Positions 15,267 through 24,028 of a stretch of 64,000 nt of DNA are shown here, in pieces. Position numbers and translations under genes: made by a program. Within the stretch, counting starts at the first letter, position 1; every line of letters begins with the position of its first letter. A model generated the notes under the pieces. That model made no database searches. It was not told the DNA's origin and saw nothing but the letters and a program-made list of their open reading frames with translations. Source of the DNA: Anaerocolumna xylanovorans DSM 12503 (GTDB taxonomy: Bacteria; Bacillota; Clostridia; Lachnospirales; Lachnospiraceae). Location of the stretch: NCBI RefSeq assembly GCF_900143645.1, contig NZ_FRFD01000012.1, forward strand, positions 124,001 to 188,000, written 5' to 3'.

Positions 15267-17606
15267 CTATAGACTCTTATAGAAATCCAGGGTGTCCTTA
15301 AGCTCTTTGATTACTTCTCCCCCGTCTTTTTCCAGGGCACGGTATCTAAGTTCTGTATCCTTAATTTTCTTTATTGTGTTTCTTGCATGCCGCTCCATTG
15401 CTTCGGCAAACAAAGGCATCCCTTTTAGATGCTCACGGATTTCCTTTTTAAAAGGGCAGTAGGTAGCAAGAATTTCACGGGCTATCCTGTTTAATTTGAC
15501 AGCTCCGGTAGCCTCTCCCTTTACCCAGCCTTCATAGTCAATTACAAAAATCTCTCTGTAATTATTTCTGCCCTTTTGTATCTGAGCCTTAATCTTTTCC
15601 CTCATTTCTTCTGAAATGTCTCTATTCTTACGGTAAAACTGTATGTAGTCGGCATATTCAGAGGTCAGGGACTTTTCCTTGATATTATTCCAGGCATTTC
15701 CCTGGATACTTCTGCAAAGCTCCCAGCGGAACTTTCCGCATACCTTAATCAGCATATCATTAAAATTGGCATCCGCAAACATAGGGAATATGAAACGCCC
15801 TTCTCTGCTCTTTTTCTTTCCTGTAATCTCCTGCCACATAACCCCATGGTAACCCATGACCGGCATCAGAATAATGTCAGGATAAACCGGCTGCATAAGG
15901 TATTCTTTTGCAATGCCCTTTGCCTGGTTTACATATAATATTTCCCTGTGAAAGATGGAGTAGTCAACCTCCAGCAAATTATTCACAGCGGAATTTATAC
16001 GCTCAGGCGTTAACAGCATATTCTGAAAACTTTTTACGATACTCTCACCCCAGAGGAAAGGTACGAATGTGCTGAACTGTCCATTTACAACCTTGCTGTT
16101 ATAGCGGAACATATTCTGCATTTCATATTTAACTTTTAAAATAGGATTTGTTAATGCTTCTTTTTCCCCTTCTTCTGTAATTTCCCCTCTCTTACGGTTG
16201 TTTCTTAACCAATCTACATATTCCTGGTCAAATTCGTTTTTGGAGGGTTCCTTTTCTCCTTTATAAATGCAGGTAAGCCAGGTCTTTATATCATAAACCT
16301 TGCAATGTCCTGTCTGCTTAAGCATCTCATCATCAAGAAAATACAATTCCCTTATCTGGTCAGTAGTTAAGAGCCTTTCGTCCAGAAAGCCGTACTTTAA
16401 GAATAAATCAATTATTTTGGGTGCATTTCCATCTCTGCATGCTTTTAGAAATACGCTCTCGTAAAGCTCGTAAAAATGCTGTGTCAGCTTTCTTCTAAGA
16501 ATTCTTATTCTGTCATCTGTTGAGAACTTATCTCTCAAATTAATAAAATCCAACATTCCCTGTGCCATTTCATCCGCCTTTTCGGTATCATACAAGGCGT
16601 AAACACATATCTGCTGTAACGCTCCCTGAAGAGTCTCGGTAACTTCCTTTGCTTCATCTTCGGTATACTGAAAATTGTTCTCTACCTGTTCCTTGCGATT
16701 AGAGGATTTGGAGATAAGCATATAGTAGATTTCCTCCATACGCTTTCTGTCAACCTTGCATTTCCTCCCAAGCTTTTCCTCAAAGGTCTTTTCCAGATAG
16801 TTAATACGTTCGACGATAGCGTCTACCACCCTGATTAACTCTCTGTTGTCTCCTCCTGTTTCTTCGATGTTTATCGCAAGAGAAGCATAACTTTTATACA
16901 GGCAGTTATCCGAATTACTGATAAGACCAAGTAAAAGGCTTTCAAGATAATCTGACATTCTGCTGCATTCGGACAGCATCTGGCTTATAATCTCCTGAGT
17001 ATCTTCCAGTGTATACAGTGCTACAATTTCCCCGTAAGAGCAAAAGCTCTTCCAGGTATCCACGGATATCCTGGCACTTTCTTTGTAATATTCCAGTTTT
17101 TTATCATCCAGCAGGGTTTCTTCGTTATAAGGCTCAAGTTCCTTTAATGCCGTTATTGGATTGACGGAATATCCCAGCTTGCTGCCAAGCTCCATATATT
17201 TCCCATGGTACTTATCGGCAAATTCATAGATATCCTCTGCCGCATTACGAAGTTGTGAATAAATCTTTTCAATTTCAGCCACATATCTGGACAAGGATGC
17301 AGACATTAACCCTTTATAATCTTTATTTATTGTAAAAATATCTGCTACTTCTTCCATTCGCTGTACCGGAAAGCTATAGAACAGCACTTCATCAAAAGCT
17401 TCGTAAGAGCACAGATATCTGCCAAAGCTCAAATCACTTGCCCCGATAAAATTACCGGTACCAAGCACTACTCTGGTTCCCTTGCTTTTGGCAAGCACTC
17501 TTCCCTTTAGAATAATTGCTACCCCTTTAACATGCTCCCCTTCCAGATATATTGTTGTATTCTTATCTACCTGATTTACTGCATTATGATTAATTACTAT
17601 TCCCAT
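15267..17606 (-). CDS. Large uncharacterised protein with cyclic-nucleotide-binding-like N-terminus
   Basis: 779 residues, ATG after GAGGTGAGTC. Residues ~12-85 have the jelly-roll pattern of the Crp/CNB fold (TIYLEGEHVKGVAIILKGRV, then VVLGTGNFIGASDLSFG), but the phosphate-binding cassette Arg-Ala-x motif is not evident, so a ligand is not certain. The remaining ~690 residues are soluble, helix-rich and charged, with no HTH, kinase or cyclase motif I recognise and no membrane segment. One conserved-looking central segment reads QPVYPDIILMPVMGYHGVMW. It stands alone with its own terminator. I do not know the function; the same layout may be specific to Lachnospiraceae. Confidence 0.7.
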   Translation of the reverse strand: MGIVINHNAVNQVDKNTTIYLEGEHVKGVAIILKGRVLAKSKGTRVVLGTGNFIGASDLSFGRYLCSYEAFDEVLFYSFPVQRMEEVADIFTINKDYKGLMSASLSRYVAEIEKIYSQLRNAAEDIYEFADKYHGKYMELGSKLGYSVNPITALKELEPYNEETLLDDKKLEYYKESARISVDTWKSFCSYGEIVALYTLEDTQEIISQMLSECSRMSDYLESLLLGLISNSDNCLYKSYASLAINIEETGGDNRELIRVVDAIVERINYLEKTFEEKLGRKCKVDRKRMEEIYYMLISKSSNRKEQVENNFQYTEDEAKEVTETLQGALQQICVYALYDTEKADEMAQGMLDFINLRDKFSTDDRIRILRRKLTQHFYELYESVFLKACRDGNAPKIIDLFLKYGFLDERLLTTDQIRELYFLDDEMLKQTGHCKVYDIKTWLTCIYKGEKEPSKNEFDQEYVDWLRNNRKRGEITEEGEKEALTNPILKVKYEMQNMFRYNSKVVNGQFSTFVPFLWGESIVKSFQNMLLTPERINSAVNNLLEVDYSIFHREILYVNQAKGIAKEYLMQPVYPDIILMPVMGYHGVMWQEITGKKKSREGRFIFPMFADANFNDMLIKVCGKFRWELCRSIQGNAWNNIKEKSLTSEYADYIQFYRKNRDISEEMREKIKAQIQKGRNNYREIFVIDYEGWVKGEATGAVKLNRIAREILATYCPFKKEIREHLKGMPLFAEAMERHARNTIKKIKDTELRYRALEKDGGEVIKELKDTLDFYKSL

Positions 17607-17860
17607 GACTCACCTCAGCAATCTTTTGCGTATAATCTATTATAATCCATAAACCGACAATTCGGAAGATGAATTTTGCATATTTATCGGTTCCAGGTAT
17701 AGTAAAAAAGCACCAATATGGGTAAACTTACCGCATCTTTTTGGAAATAGGCCTTTGAAAGCTTCTATCAAGGGCGGAAGGATGGATATAAAACAACCCG
17801 TGGGCATCCTTAACGAAGCATTTTTGATATATAAACTTGGAGAATTCTATAGAAACCAGA
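17607..17860. other. Intergenic region, promoter side of the CNB-like gene
   Basis: No coding region is supported. On the minus strand a TATAAT lies about 40 nt before the ATG at 17606 but has no good -35 partner. A 61-codon plus frame (17755-17940) runs into the SRP RNA and is judged spurious. Confidence 0.45.
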
Positions 17861-17863
17861 AAA

Positions 17864-17889
17864 TGCCGTCCACATTTTATGTGACGACA
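17864..17889 (-). terminator. Probable terminator of the SRP RNA
   Basis: Minus-strand stem TGTCGTCACAT / ATGTGGACGGCA with one bulged G, loop AAA, followed by TTTTC. It lies about 34 nt beyond the 3' end of the SRP RNA. The U-tract is short, so moderate confidence. Confidence 0.5.
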
Positions 17890-17922
17890 TCTTTACCAGA
17901 TGATAAAATCTATTATATTAAT

Positions 17923-18184
17923 CCGTGCGTCTTGCTTTGAATGTATACCATAAGCGTTACCCATACAGTTAACTCGGCTCAGGCACCCTCACGGCACACA
18001 GGAGCTTTCGCTTAGTGCTGCTTCATTCCTGACCTGACACGATTCACGAATTCCTGTTGCGTAAGACCCAAACGTCAACATCACTTATAAGGGGCTGCCC
18101 TACAGTATAACACCCTGGGCAAGACATCACCCCTGCTGTAGCGGATTGCAGGTACAGGGCACCGCTATCTCCCCGGCTGCACGG
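17923..18184 (-). ncRNA. ffs: Signal recognition particle RNA, large clostridial type
   Basis: About 262 nt. Ends pair as CCGTGC (5') with GCACGG (3'). Helix 8 with the Ffh-binding site is at 18034-18017, reading GGTCAGGAATGAAGCAGC, which has the GGAA tetraloop and the asymmetric loop of the SRP core. The flanking GTGTCAG and CACTAAGCG arms are typical, and the 5' part forms an Alu-like domain (GGTGCCCTGTACCTG), as in Bacillus/Clostridium. It binds Ffh to target nascent membrane and secreted proteins. It lies directly after tadA, the common Firmicute arrangement. Confidence 0.95.
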
Positions 18185-18213
18185 AAATTTTATGACATTG
18201 TAATTGCTAAGTT

Positions 18214-18242
18214 AGTATACTTTATTTCAGCCGCAAAGTCAA
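18214..18242 (-). promoter_or_regulatory. Promoter of the SRP RNA
   Basis: Minus strand: TTGACT (18242-18237), 17-nt spacer, TATACT (18219-18214). The -35 box overlaps the tadA stop codon (18239-18241). Initiation would fall about 20-25 nt before the mature 5' end, implying processing. Confidence 0.75.
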
Positions 18243-18742
18243 GTAACTCCTTCCCTCTCCATCTCTTTTCTTTTTTCCTCTTTTTCTTTTCTGTTGCGGA
18301 TTCTAAGGTCAACAAAGAAATCCTGCAATACCTTTTTGCATTCTTCTTCCATGATACCGGTAGTCAGTTCCACCCGATGATTAAATTCCTCCATCTGAAG
18401 GATATTTAGAATTGAACCTGCACATCCTGCTTTTGGATTCATGGCTCCTACGATCACCTCTTTTATTCTGGCCTGAACAATGGCACCCGCACACATCTGA
18501 CAGGGTTCCAGGGTCACATAGAGGGTACAGTCCTCCAGCCGCCAATCCCCCATAGCTTTACTGGCTTTTTGTATGGCAGTAATTTCTGCATGGGCAAGAG
18601 TGGTTTTTTGGGTGTTTCTCCTATTATAACCTCTCCCGATAATTTTATCCTTATATACAATAACGCAGCCTATGGGTACTTCACCGATTTTCGCTGCTTT
18701 TTTTGCTTCCTTTAAAGCTTCTTTCATATATCTTAAATCCAT
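18239..18742 (-). CDS. tadA: tRNA-specific adenosine deaminase
   Basis: 167 residues. It converts A34 to inosine in the anticodon of tRNA-Arg(ACG), a zinc-dependent cytoplasmic reaction. The zinc and catalytic motifs are intact: HAEITAI (His-Ala-Glu) and PCQMCAGAIVQARI (PCxxC). VPIGCVIVYKDKIIGRGYN near the N-terminus and GCAGSILNILQMEEFNHRVE near the C-terminus are typical. The C-terminal tail is a run of Lys/Glu (NRKEKEEKRKEMERE). ATG at 18742 follows GGAAGGA. Its last codons contain the -35 box of the SRP RNA promoter. Confidence 0.96.
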   Translation of the reverse strand: MDLRYMKEALKEAKKAAKIGEVPIGCVIVYKDKIIGRGYNRRNTQKTTLAHAEITAIQKASKAMGDWRLEDCTLYVTLEPCQMCAGAIVQARIKEVIVGAMNPKAGCAGSILNILQMEEFNHRVELTTGIMEEECKKVLQDFFVDLRIRNRKEKEEKRKEMEREGVT

Positions 18743-18794
18743 GTTGTTTCCTTCCAGACATATCTTGTTCTTACCTGTTCAGTTATTTAGGCAG

Positions 18795-18829
18795 TATCGC
18801 AAGCAAACTTGTGATATGCATAGGGCTTA
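18795..18829 (+). repeat. Palindromic element, copy A
   Basis: Inverted repeat TATCGCAAG-caaa-CTTGTGATA followed by TGCATAGGGCTTA. It matches elements at 24305-24340 and, on the minus strand, 32570-32606. This copy lies in the divergent tadA / radical-SAM gene spacer, about 125 bp before the start at 18954, so unlike the other two it does not overlap a ribosome site. Confidence 0.6.
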
Positions 18830-18871
18830 GTGGGATTTAACTGGACGAACAGGAATATATTTGCTATTATT

Positions 18872-18890
18872 AATATACCACGGGTATATT
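18872..18890. promoter_or_regulatory. Inverted repeat over a candidate promoter of the activase gene
   Basis: Perfect 8-bp arms AATATACC / GGTATATT with 3-nt spacer. TTGCTA (18861-18866) with an 18-nt spacer to TATATT (18885-18890) is a possible promoter, so the repeat would cover its spacer and -10 box. Confidence 0.4.
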
Positions 18891-18953
18891 CCCGGAGCAA
18901 GCAATTACTTTCATATAACCCGCTGTCTGTACATATATTTAAAAGAGGATGTT

Positions 18954-19649
18954 ATGAGAATACATGGTTTTCAAAAAACTACATTACTTGATTATCCCGG
19001 ACATCTTGCGGCAACAATTTTCCTTGGCGGCTGCAATTTCTTATGTCCCTTTTGTCACAACGCTTCTCTCGTATTATCTCCGGACAGCCTTCCTGCTATA
19101 CCGGAAGAAGAGGTCTTAAGTACATTAAAAAAAAGAAAAGGAATCTTAGAAGGCGTGTGTATTACCGGCGGTGAGCCTACTTTAGAAGCTGATCTCGCTG
19201 ATTTTATAAAGAAAATTAAAGACTTGGGGTTTTTGGTAAAGCTGGATACCAACGGAAGCAACCCCATCCTTCTGGAAAAATTGCTATCCCAAAAACTTCT
19301 GGATTATGTAGCAATGGACATCAAGAGCAGCCCTCTGAAATATCCTGCTGCCATTGGAAAAAGCAATTTTCCCTTAAAGAACATATCCGAAAGCATCAAA
19401 CTTTTGCTTATGGATAAAGTTGATTATGAATTCCGGACAACAATTATAAAAGAGCTTCATAGTCCTTCGGATCTTATTTTAATCGGGGAATGGATTAAGG
19501 GTGCAAAAGCCTATTACCTTCAATCCTATAAAGAATCGGAAGATGTGATATCTCCCGGATTTCACAGTTATTCCAAAGAAGAACTTCTTAATATGCTTCC
19601 TATGCTTCTTCCCTATGCTTTAAAGGTGGAACTTAGGGGAGTTGATTAA
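18954..19649 (+). CDS. Radical SAM anaerobic ribonucleotide reductase activating protein, NrdG2 type
   Basis: 231 residues from the ATG at 18954 (AGAGGATGTT just upstream); the ORF's longer N-terminus is not supported. GFQKTTLLDYPG then GGCNFLCPFCHNASL carries the CxxxCxxC [4Fe-4S] site of radical SAM enzymes, followed by ITGGEPTLE. This matches the NrdG2/PflA-like branch often annotated as an anaerobic ribonucleoside-triphosphate reductase activator. A canonical NrdG is encoded beside nrdD at 26.5 kb, so this one probably serves another glycyl-radical or radical-SAM process. No cognate enzyme is adjacent. Confidence 0.88.
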   Translation: MRIHGFQKTTLLDYPGHLAATIFLGGCNFLCPFCHNASLVLSPDSLPAIPEEEVLSTLKKRKGILEGVCITGGEPTLEADLADFIKKIKDLGFLVKLDTNGSNPILLEKLLSQKLLDYVAMDIKSSPLKYPAAIGKSNFPLKNISESIKLLLMDKVDYEFRTTIIKELHSPSDLILIGEWIKGAKAYYLQSYKESEDVISPGFHSYSKEELLNMLPMLLPYALKVELRGVD

Positions 19650-19696
19650 GAGACCAGCAGTCTTTCACAACTATAATTTGGCATAGGAGAGTTCAT

Positions 19697-20251
19697 ATGC
19701 AGATGAACATTCAAACCGACAGGTTGCAGCTTAGGGTACTGCACCCTAACGAAGCAGATAAAGTTCTAAATTTTTATGCGCAGAACAAAGAGAATTTTGA
19801 ACCGTGGGAGCCGGAAAGAGATATAAATTTCTATACTCTTTCTTACCAAAGGCTTTCCTTATCAATCGAATACAATCTGATGCAGCAGTCAAAGCTTCTT
19901 CGCTATTGGGCCTTTTTAAGAAATGATCCTCATACCATTATAGGTTCGGTTAATTTTTATAACATTGTAAAAGGCTCCTATTATACTTGTCAGATAGGAT
20001 ACAAATTCGACCACCGCTATTTGGGTCAGGGTTATGCCATTGAAGGTATAAGAGAAGCTCTGAAATCCCTTTTCACCGATTATGAAATCCATCGGATTGA
20101 AGCCAATATTATGCCCTCCAACCTCCGCTCCATCCACCTGGCCAGGAAGCTTGGTTTTCAATATGAAGGACTTGCCATATCCAGTATAAAAATCAACCAC
20201 AAGTGGGAAGACCACGCAAGATATGCTTATATAAATCATGAAATGCAGTAA
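19697..20251 (+). CDS. GNAT N-acetyltransferase, RimJ/RimL-like
   Basis: 184 residues, ATG 7 nt after GGAG. The N-terminus IQTDRLQLRVLHPNEADKVLNFY and the acetyl-CoA loop region GYKFDHRYLGQGYAIEGI, followed by HRIEANIMPSNLRSIHLARKLGF, are typical of the RimJ/RimL/YdaF branch, which acetylates N-termini of ribosomal proteins or small amines. Substrate unknown. It may be co-transcribed with the radical SAM gene 47 bp upstream and ends at a strong hairpin. Confidence 0.9.
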   Translation: MQMNIQTDRLQLRVLHPNEADKVLNFYAQNKENFEPWEPERDINFYTLSYQRLSLSIEYNLMQQSKLLRYWAFLRNDPHTIIGSVNFYNIVKGSYYTCQIGYKFDHRYLGQGYAIEGIREALKSLFTDYEIHRIEANIMPSNLRSIHLARKLGFQYEGLAISSIKINHKWEDHARYAYINHEMQ

Positions 20252-20258
20252 AATACCA

Positions 20259-20309
20259 TGATAAAAGCTGCCTGAAACAGCCCTTAGACTGTTTTGGCAG
20301 CTTTTATCA
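20259..20309. terminator. Bidirectional terminator between convergent units
   Basis: Inverted repeat TGATAAAAGCTGCC...AAACAG / CTGTTT...GGCAGCTTTTATCA between the GNAT gene (+) and the DUF6128-like gene (-). Confidence 0.88.
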
Positions 20310-20328
20310 TATCTTCTTTTATATCTTC

Positions 20329-21621
20329 CTATGCCTGGCTGTTCAGCAAAACCGGTATATACCAGTAGCCGAACTCTCCCGTTCTCTGTGGTTTTCTCTT
20401 TGCACATTTAAAGTTCTCAAAACCAAACATTTTAGCCATAAACTTTTCCCGGTTATGATAGATACCCGGCACTCCAAGGATATAATTCTGCCCGGTCCTG
20501 TCATTTACCCTGGCAAAAATCAAATGACGGTAGCTGTAAAATCCGTGAAGGAGAAAGCTGTTATTTCCCAGTCCCCAAAGCTCCATGGGAAGCATACCAA
20601 TGTCCTTCGGCTCAATTCTTGCACACCAGGCTATTTCATTGTCTTCGAAAGGATACATTTTAGGAAAATTATGGTATATCTGCTTTGCCAGCGGATGATC
20701 CTCAAATATGGGCTTGCCGCCTAATTCCAAGGCCCCTTCCGCTTCTTTTGCTTCTTGTTCTATACTTTCTGCATTTTCTATGCTTTCTTCTTGTTCTATG
20801 TTTTCTTTATTTTCTATATTCTCTATACTTTCCTTGCGTTCTGTTTCTTCCTGTATATTCTTTGCGTCTTCTTCCCCATTTTCTGCTTCTTCCCCGGTTA
20901 TGCCATCCAAAGCTTCTGTCAAATCTTCCCGGACTGTAACTGGTTCCTTCTCTGTGTGAAGAAGGCTTTCAGAGGCTTCTTCCTCACTTTTATCTGAATC
21001 AGTATCTTCCTCCAGCAAAATATTGATATTTGGTGTCAGCAGGTCTTTTAAGGACTTGTCACTCTCGCTTTGCTCTTTCTTTACGGCAGGCACTTCTTCT
21101 TCCTCTTTTGAGGTCTTGGCATATTCAAAAAGCACTTCTGCAAGATTAGCTGCCTTCATTTCTTTTGGTTCTTCTTCCACCGGGCTGCTTACCTTCTCCG
21201 TTTCTCTTACAGATTTTCTTTCTTCCTTTCTGTCTATGCCTGATACCATGCCCATAGTTATGGGTTTACCATCCCATTCCGTTGCAAAGAATTTCCGGTC
21301 AGAAAACACAAGAACAATCCCTCCCATATCTTCCATCCCGTAGGATGAATTCATAATATGGGCTGAATCTGTCATTACTCTAAAATCACCTGTATTATTT
21401 TTTACCAGAAGGGTTCCAAGAAGTACTCCCTCTATCCCCGTGTCTTTTCTTCGAAATACATAGGCCTTTAACTGCTTCTCATTCAGACCAAGGGCGGTTA
21501 TATGAATGGTATACTTGCACTGCCCGTTTCTCGTCTCAACCCTGGCATAGCCTATGTTATTCCTCTTTTTACCCTCCTCATATAAATACATGTATGAAAC
21601 CAGTCTTTTATAATCAGCCAT
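20329..21621 (-). CDS. Uncharacterised two-module protein with acidic repeat linker (DUF6128-like)
   Basis: 430 residues, no signal peptide or membrane segment. The N-terminal ~125 residues (KRLVSYMYLYEEGKKRNNIGYARVE, then NGQCKYTIHI) and C-terminal ~135 residues (FPKMYPFEDNEIAWCARIEP, GNNSFLLHGFYSYRHLI, YILGVPGIYHNREKFMAKMFGF) are well conserved-looking modules. They are joined by a ~160-residue Glu/Ser/Lys linker that includes an imperfect repeat of the type SIENIENKENIEQEES. I recognise it only as a Lachnospiraceae family (likely DUF6128); its role is unknown. Monocistronic by spacing. Confidence 0.65.
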   Translation of the reverse strand: MADYKRLVSYMYLYEEGKKRNNIGYARVETRNGQCKYTIHITALGLNEKQLKAYVFRRKDTGIEGVLLGTLLVKNNTGDFRVMTDSAHIMNSSYGMEDMGGIVLVFSDRKFFATEWDGKPITMGMVSGIDRKEERKSVRETEKVSSPVEEEPKEMKAANLAEVLFEYAKTSKEEEEVPAVKKEQSESDKSLKDLLTPNINILLEEDTDSDKSEEEASESLLHTEKEPVTVREDLTEALDGITGEEAENGEEDAKNIQEETERKESIENIENKENIEQEESIENAESIEQEAKEAEGALELGGKPIFEDHPLAKQIYHNFPKMYPFEDNEIAWCARIEPKDIGMLPMELWGLGNNSFLLHGFYSYRHLIFARVNDRTGQNYILGVPGIYHNREKFMAKMFGFENFKCAKRKPQRTGEFGYWYIPVLLNSQA

Positions 21622-21737
21622 AATAGACTCCCTTTTCCTGTGCCAGAGTAACTGCAGGGTTCTGGTACAATCTTAGTACTGTTATTTACAACCATTATAT
21701 TGTACCGGAAGTCTTTTTATGACTTATAAAAGAATCG

Positions 21738-22187
21738 TTATTCTGTAAAAATAGCGGCTACCAGGTCATTTACCAGCTTGCCGTCCGCTTTTCCCTTTAC
21801 CCTTGGCATTAATTCCTTCATAATCTTTCCCTTATCCTTTGCGGTAGGGGATGTAATTCCAAGCCCTGAAAGAACCTCCTGTATCACCTGCTTGATTTCT
21901 TCTTCACTTAAGAATGCAGGCGCAAATTCACCTAAAACAGCAAGTCTTAAATTACACTCGTCAATAATGTCCGTTCTGTCGGAAGGAGCAGCCTCCAAGG
22001 TTTCTTTTAACTGCTTCATCTCCTTTAAGACTACTGTATTTTCCTCCTCTTCAGTCAAATCAGCTCTCTTATCGATTGCCACATTTTTTAGAGCGGTAAG
22101 AAGTGCGGACAGAGAATCCTTTCTTCCCTTATCTCCTGCCTTCATAGCCTTTACCATTTCTGCTCTTACCAGTTCAATCTTTGTCAT
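21738..22187 (-). CDS. GatB/YqeY domain protein
   Basis: 149 residues, the usual length of YqeY. Motifs: AMKAGDKGRKDSLSALLTALKN near the N-terminus and GKIMKELMPRVKGKADGKLVND near the C-terminus, which fold as the tRNA-binding helical tail also found in GatB. In bacteria YqeY is thought to act in tRNA/amidotransferase or RNA-polymerase-linked processes, but the role is unsettled. Its start overlaps the stop of the ABC-F gene by 4 nt. Confidence 0.93.
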   Translation of the reverse strand: MTKIELVRAEMVKAMKAGDKGRKDSLSALLTALKNVAIDKRADLTEEEENTVVLKEMKQLKETLEAAPSDRTDIIDECNLRLAVLGEFAPAFLSEEEIKQVIQEVLSGLGITSPTAKDKGKIMKELMPRVKGKADGKLVNDLVAAIFTE

Positions 22188-24028
22188 TCTATAATTCCTC
22201 CTTTAATTGATTCCTTTTGTTCCTGTATCGCACCTGCAAGCTCGCTTAAATACATCCATCTCTCCATCTTTTCCTCTAAGGCCTTCTCATGCTCTTCTTT
22301 TTCCGCCATCAGAGTATTCAGCTTTGTATAGTCAGAAGAAGCTTTTTCTATCTCACCCTCCAGGTCTGCAAGGCGTTCCTCCAAGGCTGCGATGTCACCT
22401 TCTATGGTGTCATATTCCCTCTGCTCTTTATAGGAGAATTTTAATTTTGCTTCTCTGGGTCTTGCCTTATAGCTTTCCCCTACCTCCGTCTTCTTATCGG
22501 AAGCTTTATTTTCTGCTAAGGTTTTATCCTCCGCTTCTCTTTCCGCTAAAATCTTCTCTTTATAGTCGGTAAAGCCGCCTTCATACTGTCTGATTACACC
22601 GTCCGGTTCAAAAGCTAAGATTCTCTCCGCCATTCTGTCTAAGAAATACCTGTCATGGGATACTGCCAGTACAATACCGTCATAAGTGTCCAGATAATCC
22701 TCCAAAATTGTAAGAGTGGTAATGTCTAAGTCATTGGTAGGCTCGTCTAATATCAAAACATTGGGGGCTTCCATCAGCACCTTAAGCAGGTAAAGCCTTC
22801 TTCTCTCCCCTCCTGAAAGCTTGGAGATAAGGGAATACTGTAAGCTTCCCGCAAATAAAAACCTCTCAAGCATCTGGGAAGCCGTGGCTGTTCCGTCTGC
22901 TGTCTCTATATATTCTGCCACATTCCGGATATAATCAATCACCTTAAGGCTTTGATCCATGTATTCATTTTCCTGTGAAAAGTAGCCAATCTTAACAGTT
23001 TCTCCAGTAATTACAGAGCCTTCGTCGGGCGTCAGAACTCCTGTGATGATTTTAAGCAATGTAGATTTTCCGCTTCCGTTAGGCCCCACGATTCCAAGCC
23101 TGTCACCCCGCAGCATAATATAGCTGAAGTCTCTAAAAAGTACCTTCTCTCCATAGGCCTTTGAGATTCCGTTGATTTCAATGGTTTTCTTCCCAAGCCT
23201 TGAAGAAAGCGCATTTATCTCAACAGACTTGTCCTCTTCTATCCCCTTTCGGTTCTTAAGCTCCTCAAAGCGCATAATATGAGCCTTTTGCTTGGTGGAA
23301 CGGGCTCTTGCTCCCCGCATCATCCACTCTAAATCCATGCGGTATAAGCTCTTTTTCTTTCTTTCGGTGGCGGCTTCCATGTCCTCTCTGGCTGCCTTGA
23401 GCTCTAAGAACTTGGTATAATTGGCAGTATAGGTATAAAGAGCGCCCTTATCAATCTCCACAATCTTATTGGTTACCTTATCAAGGAAGTACCTGTCATG
23501 GGTTACCATCAAAAAGGCTCCCTGGTATTTCCTTAAATAATCCTCCAGCCATTCTGCCATGGTATCATCCAGGTGGTTGGTAGGCTCATCCAATACCAGA
23601 ATATCTGCCGGTGTAAGAAGGGTTCTTACCAATGCCACTCTCTTTTTCTGGCCTCCCGACAAGGCAGCGGTACTTTCCGTAACATCAGGAATCGAAAGCT
23701 TTAGAAGCATGGCTTTTGCTTCTCCCTCTAAATCCCTGTATTCCTCTTTTGCCTTCTTATCCTTAACCACATTTTCCAATATATTTAAACTCTCATCAAA
23801 TTCAGGAATCTGGGGAAGATATTCAATCCTGATATTCTTTCCCTTCACAACGCCTCCTTCATCTGTCTCCTCAAGACCTGCAATTATCTTTAGAAGGGTT
23901 GACTTTCCTGTACCGTTGATGCCGATAACGCCGATTTTATCCCCCTCGTTAATGCCCAAGGATACTTTGTCAAACAGTATTTTATCTGTAAAGCTTTTGC
24001 TCATCTTTTCTATATTCAGCAGATTCAT
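22184..24028 (-). CDS. ABC-F family ATPase, Uup-like
   Basis: 614 residues with two ABC ATPase cassettes and no membrane segments. Cassette 1 has Walker A GINGTGKST and signature LSGGQKKR; cassette 2 has GPNGSGKST and LSGGERRR. Walker B regions read ILVLDEPTNHLD and VLILDEPTNDLD. Between them is the P-site tRNA-interaction motif (RMDLEWMMRGARARSTKQKA). The C-terminal ~90 residues form a coiled coil (EGDIAALEERLADLEGEIEK), which with the linker fits Uup, a ribosome-associated factor, rather than an antibiotic-resistance ABC-F. Co-directional with yqeY. Confidence 0.9.
   Translation of the reverse strand: MNLLNIEKMSKSFTDKILFDKVSLGINEGDKIGVIGINGTGKSTLLKIIAGLEETDEGGVVKGKNIRIEYLPQIPEFDESLNILENVVKDKKAKEEYRDLEGEAKAMLLKLSIPDVTESTAALSGGQKKRVALVRTLLTPADILVLDEPTNHLDDTMAEWLEDYLRKYQGAFLMVTHDRYFLDKVTNKIVEIDKGALYTYTANYTKFLELKAAREDMEAATERKKKSLYRMDLEWMMRGARARSTKQKAHIMRFEELKNRKGIEEDKSVEINALSSRLGKKTIEINGISKAYGEKVLFRDFSYIMLRGDRLGIVGPNGSGKSTLLKIITGVLTPDEGSVITGETVKIGYFSQENEYMDQSLKVIDYIRNVAEYIETADGTATASQMLERFLFAGSLQYSLISKLSGGERRRLYLLKVLMEAPNVLILDEPTNDLDITTLTILEDYLDTYDGIVLAVSHDRYFLDRMAERILAFEPDGVIRQYEGGFTDYKEKILAEREAEDKTLAENKASDKKTEVGESYKARPREAKLKFSYKEQREYDTIEGDIAALEERLADLEGEIEKASSDYTKLNTLMAEKEEHEKALEEKMERWMYLSELAGAIQEQKESIKGGIIE

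Noticed and set aside
15054..15272. 72-codon plus-strand frame between the XRE gene and the 779-residue protein
   Set aside because: No ribosome site, runs through a terminator and antisense to the next gene's end.
17755..17940. 61-codon plus-strand frame
   Set aside because: Ends inside the SRP RNA gene on the opposite strand; no similarity.
20685..20997. Plus-strand hydrophobic frames that look like membrane proteins
   Set aside because: Antisense of the Glu-rich linker; Glu codons read backwards give Phe/Leu/Ser.
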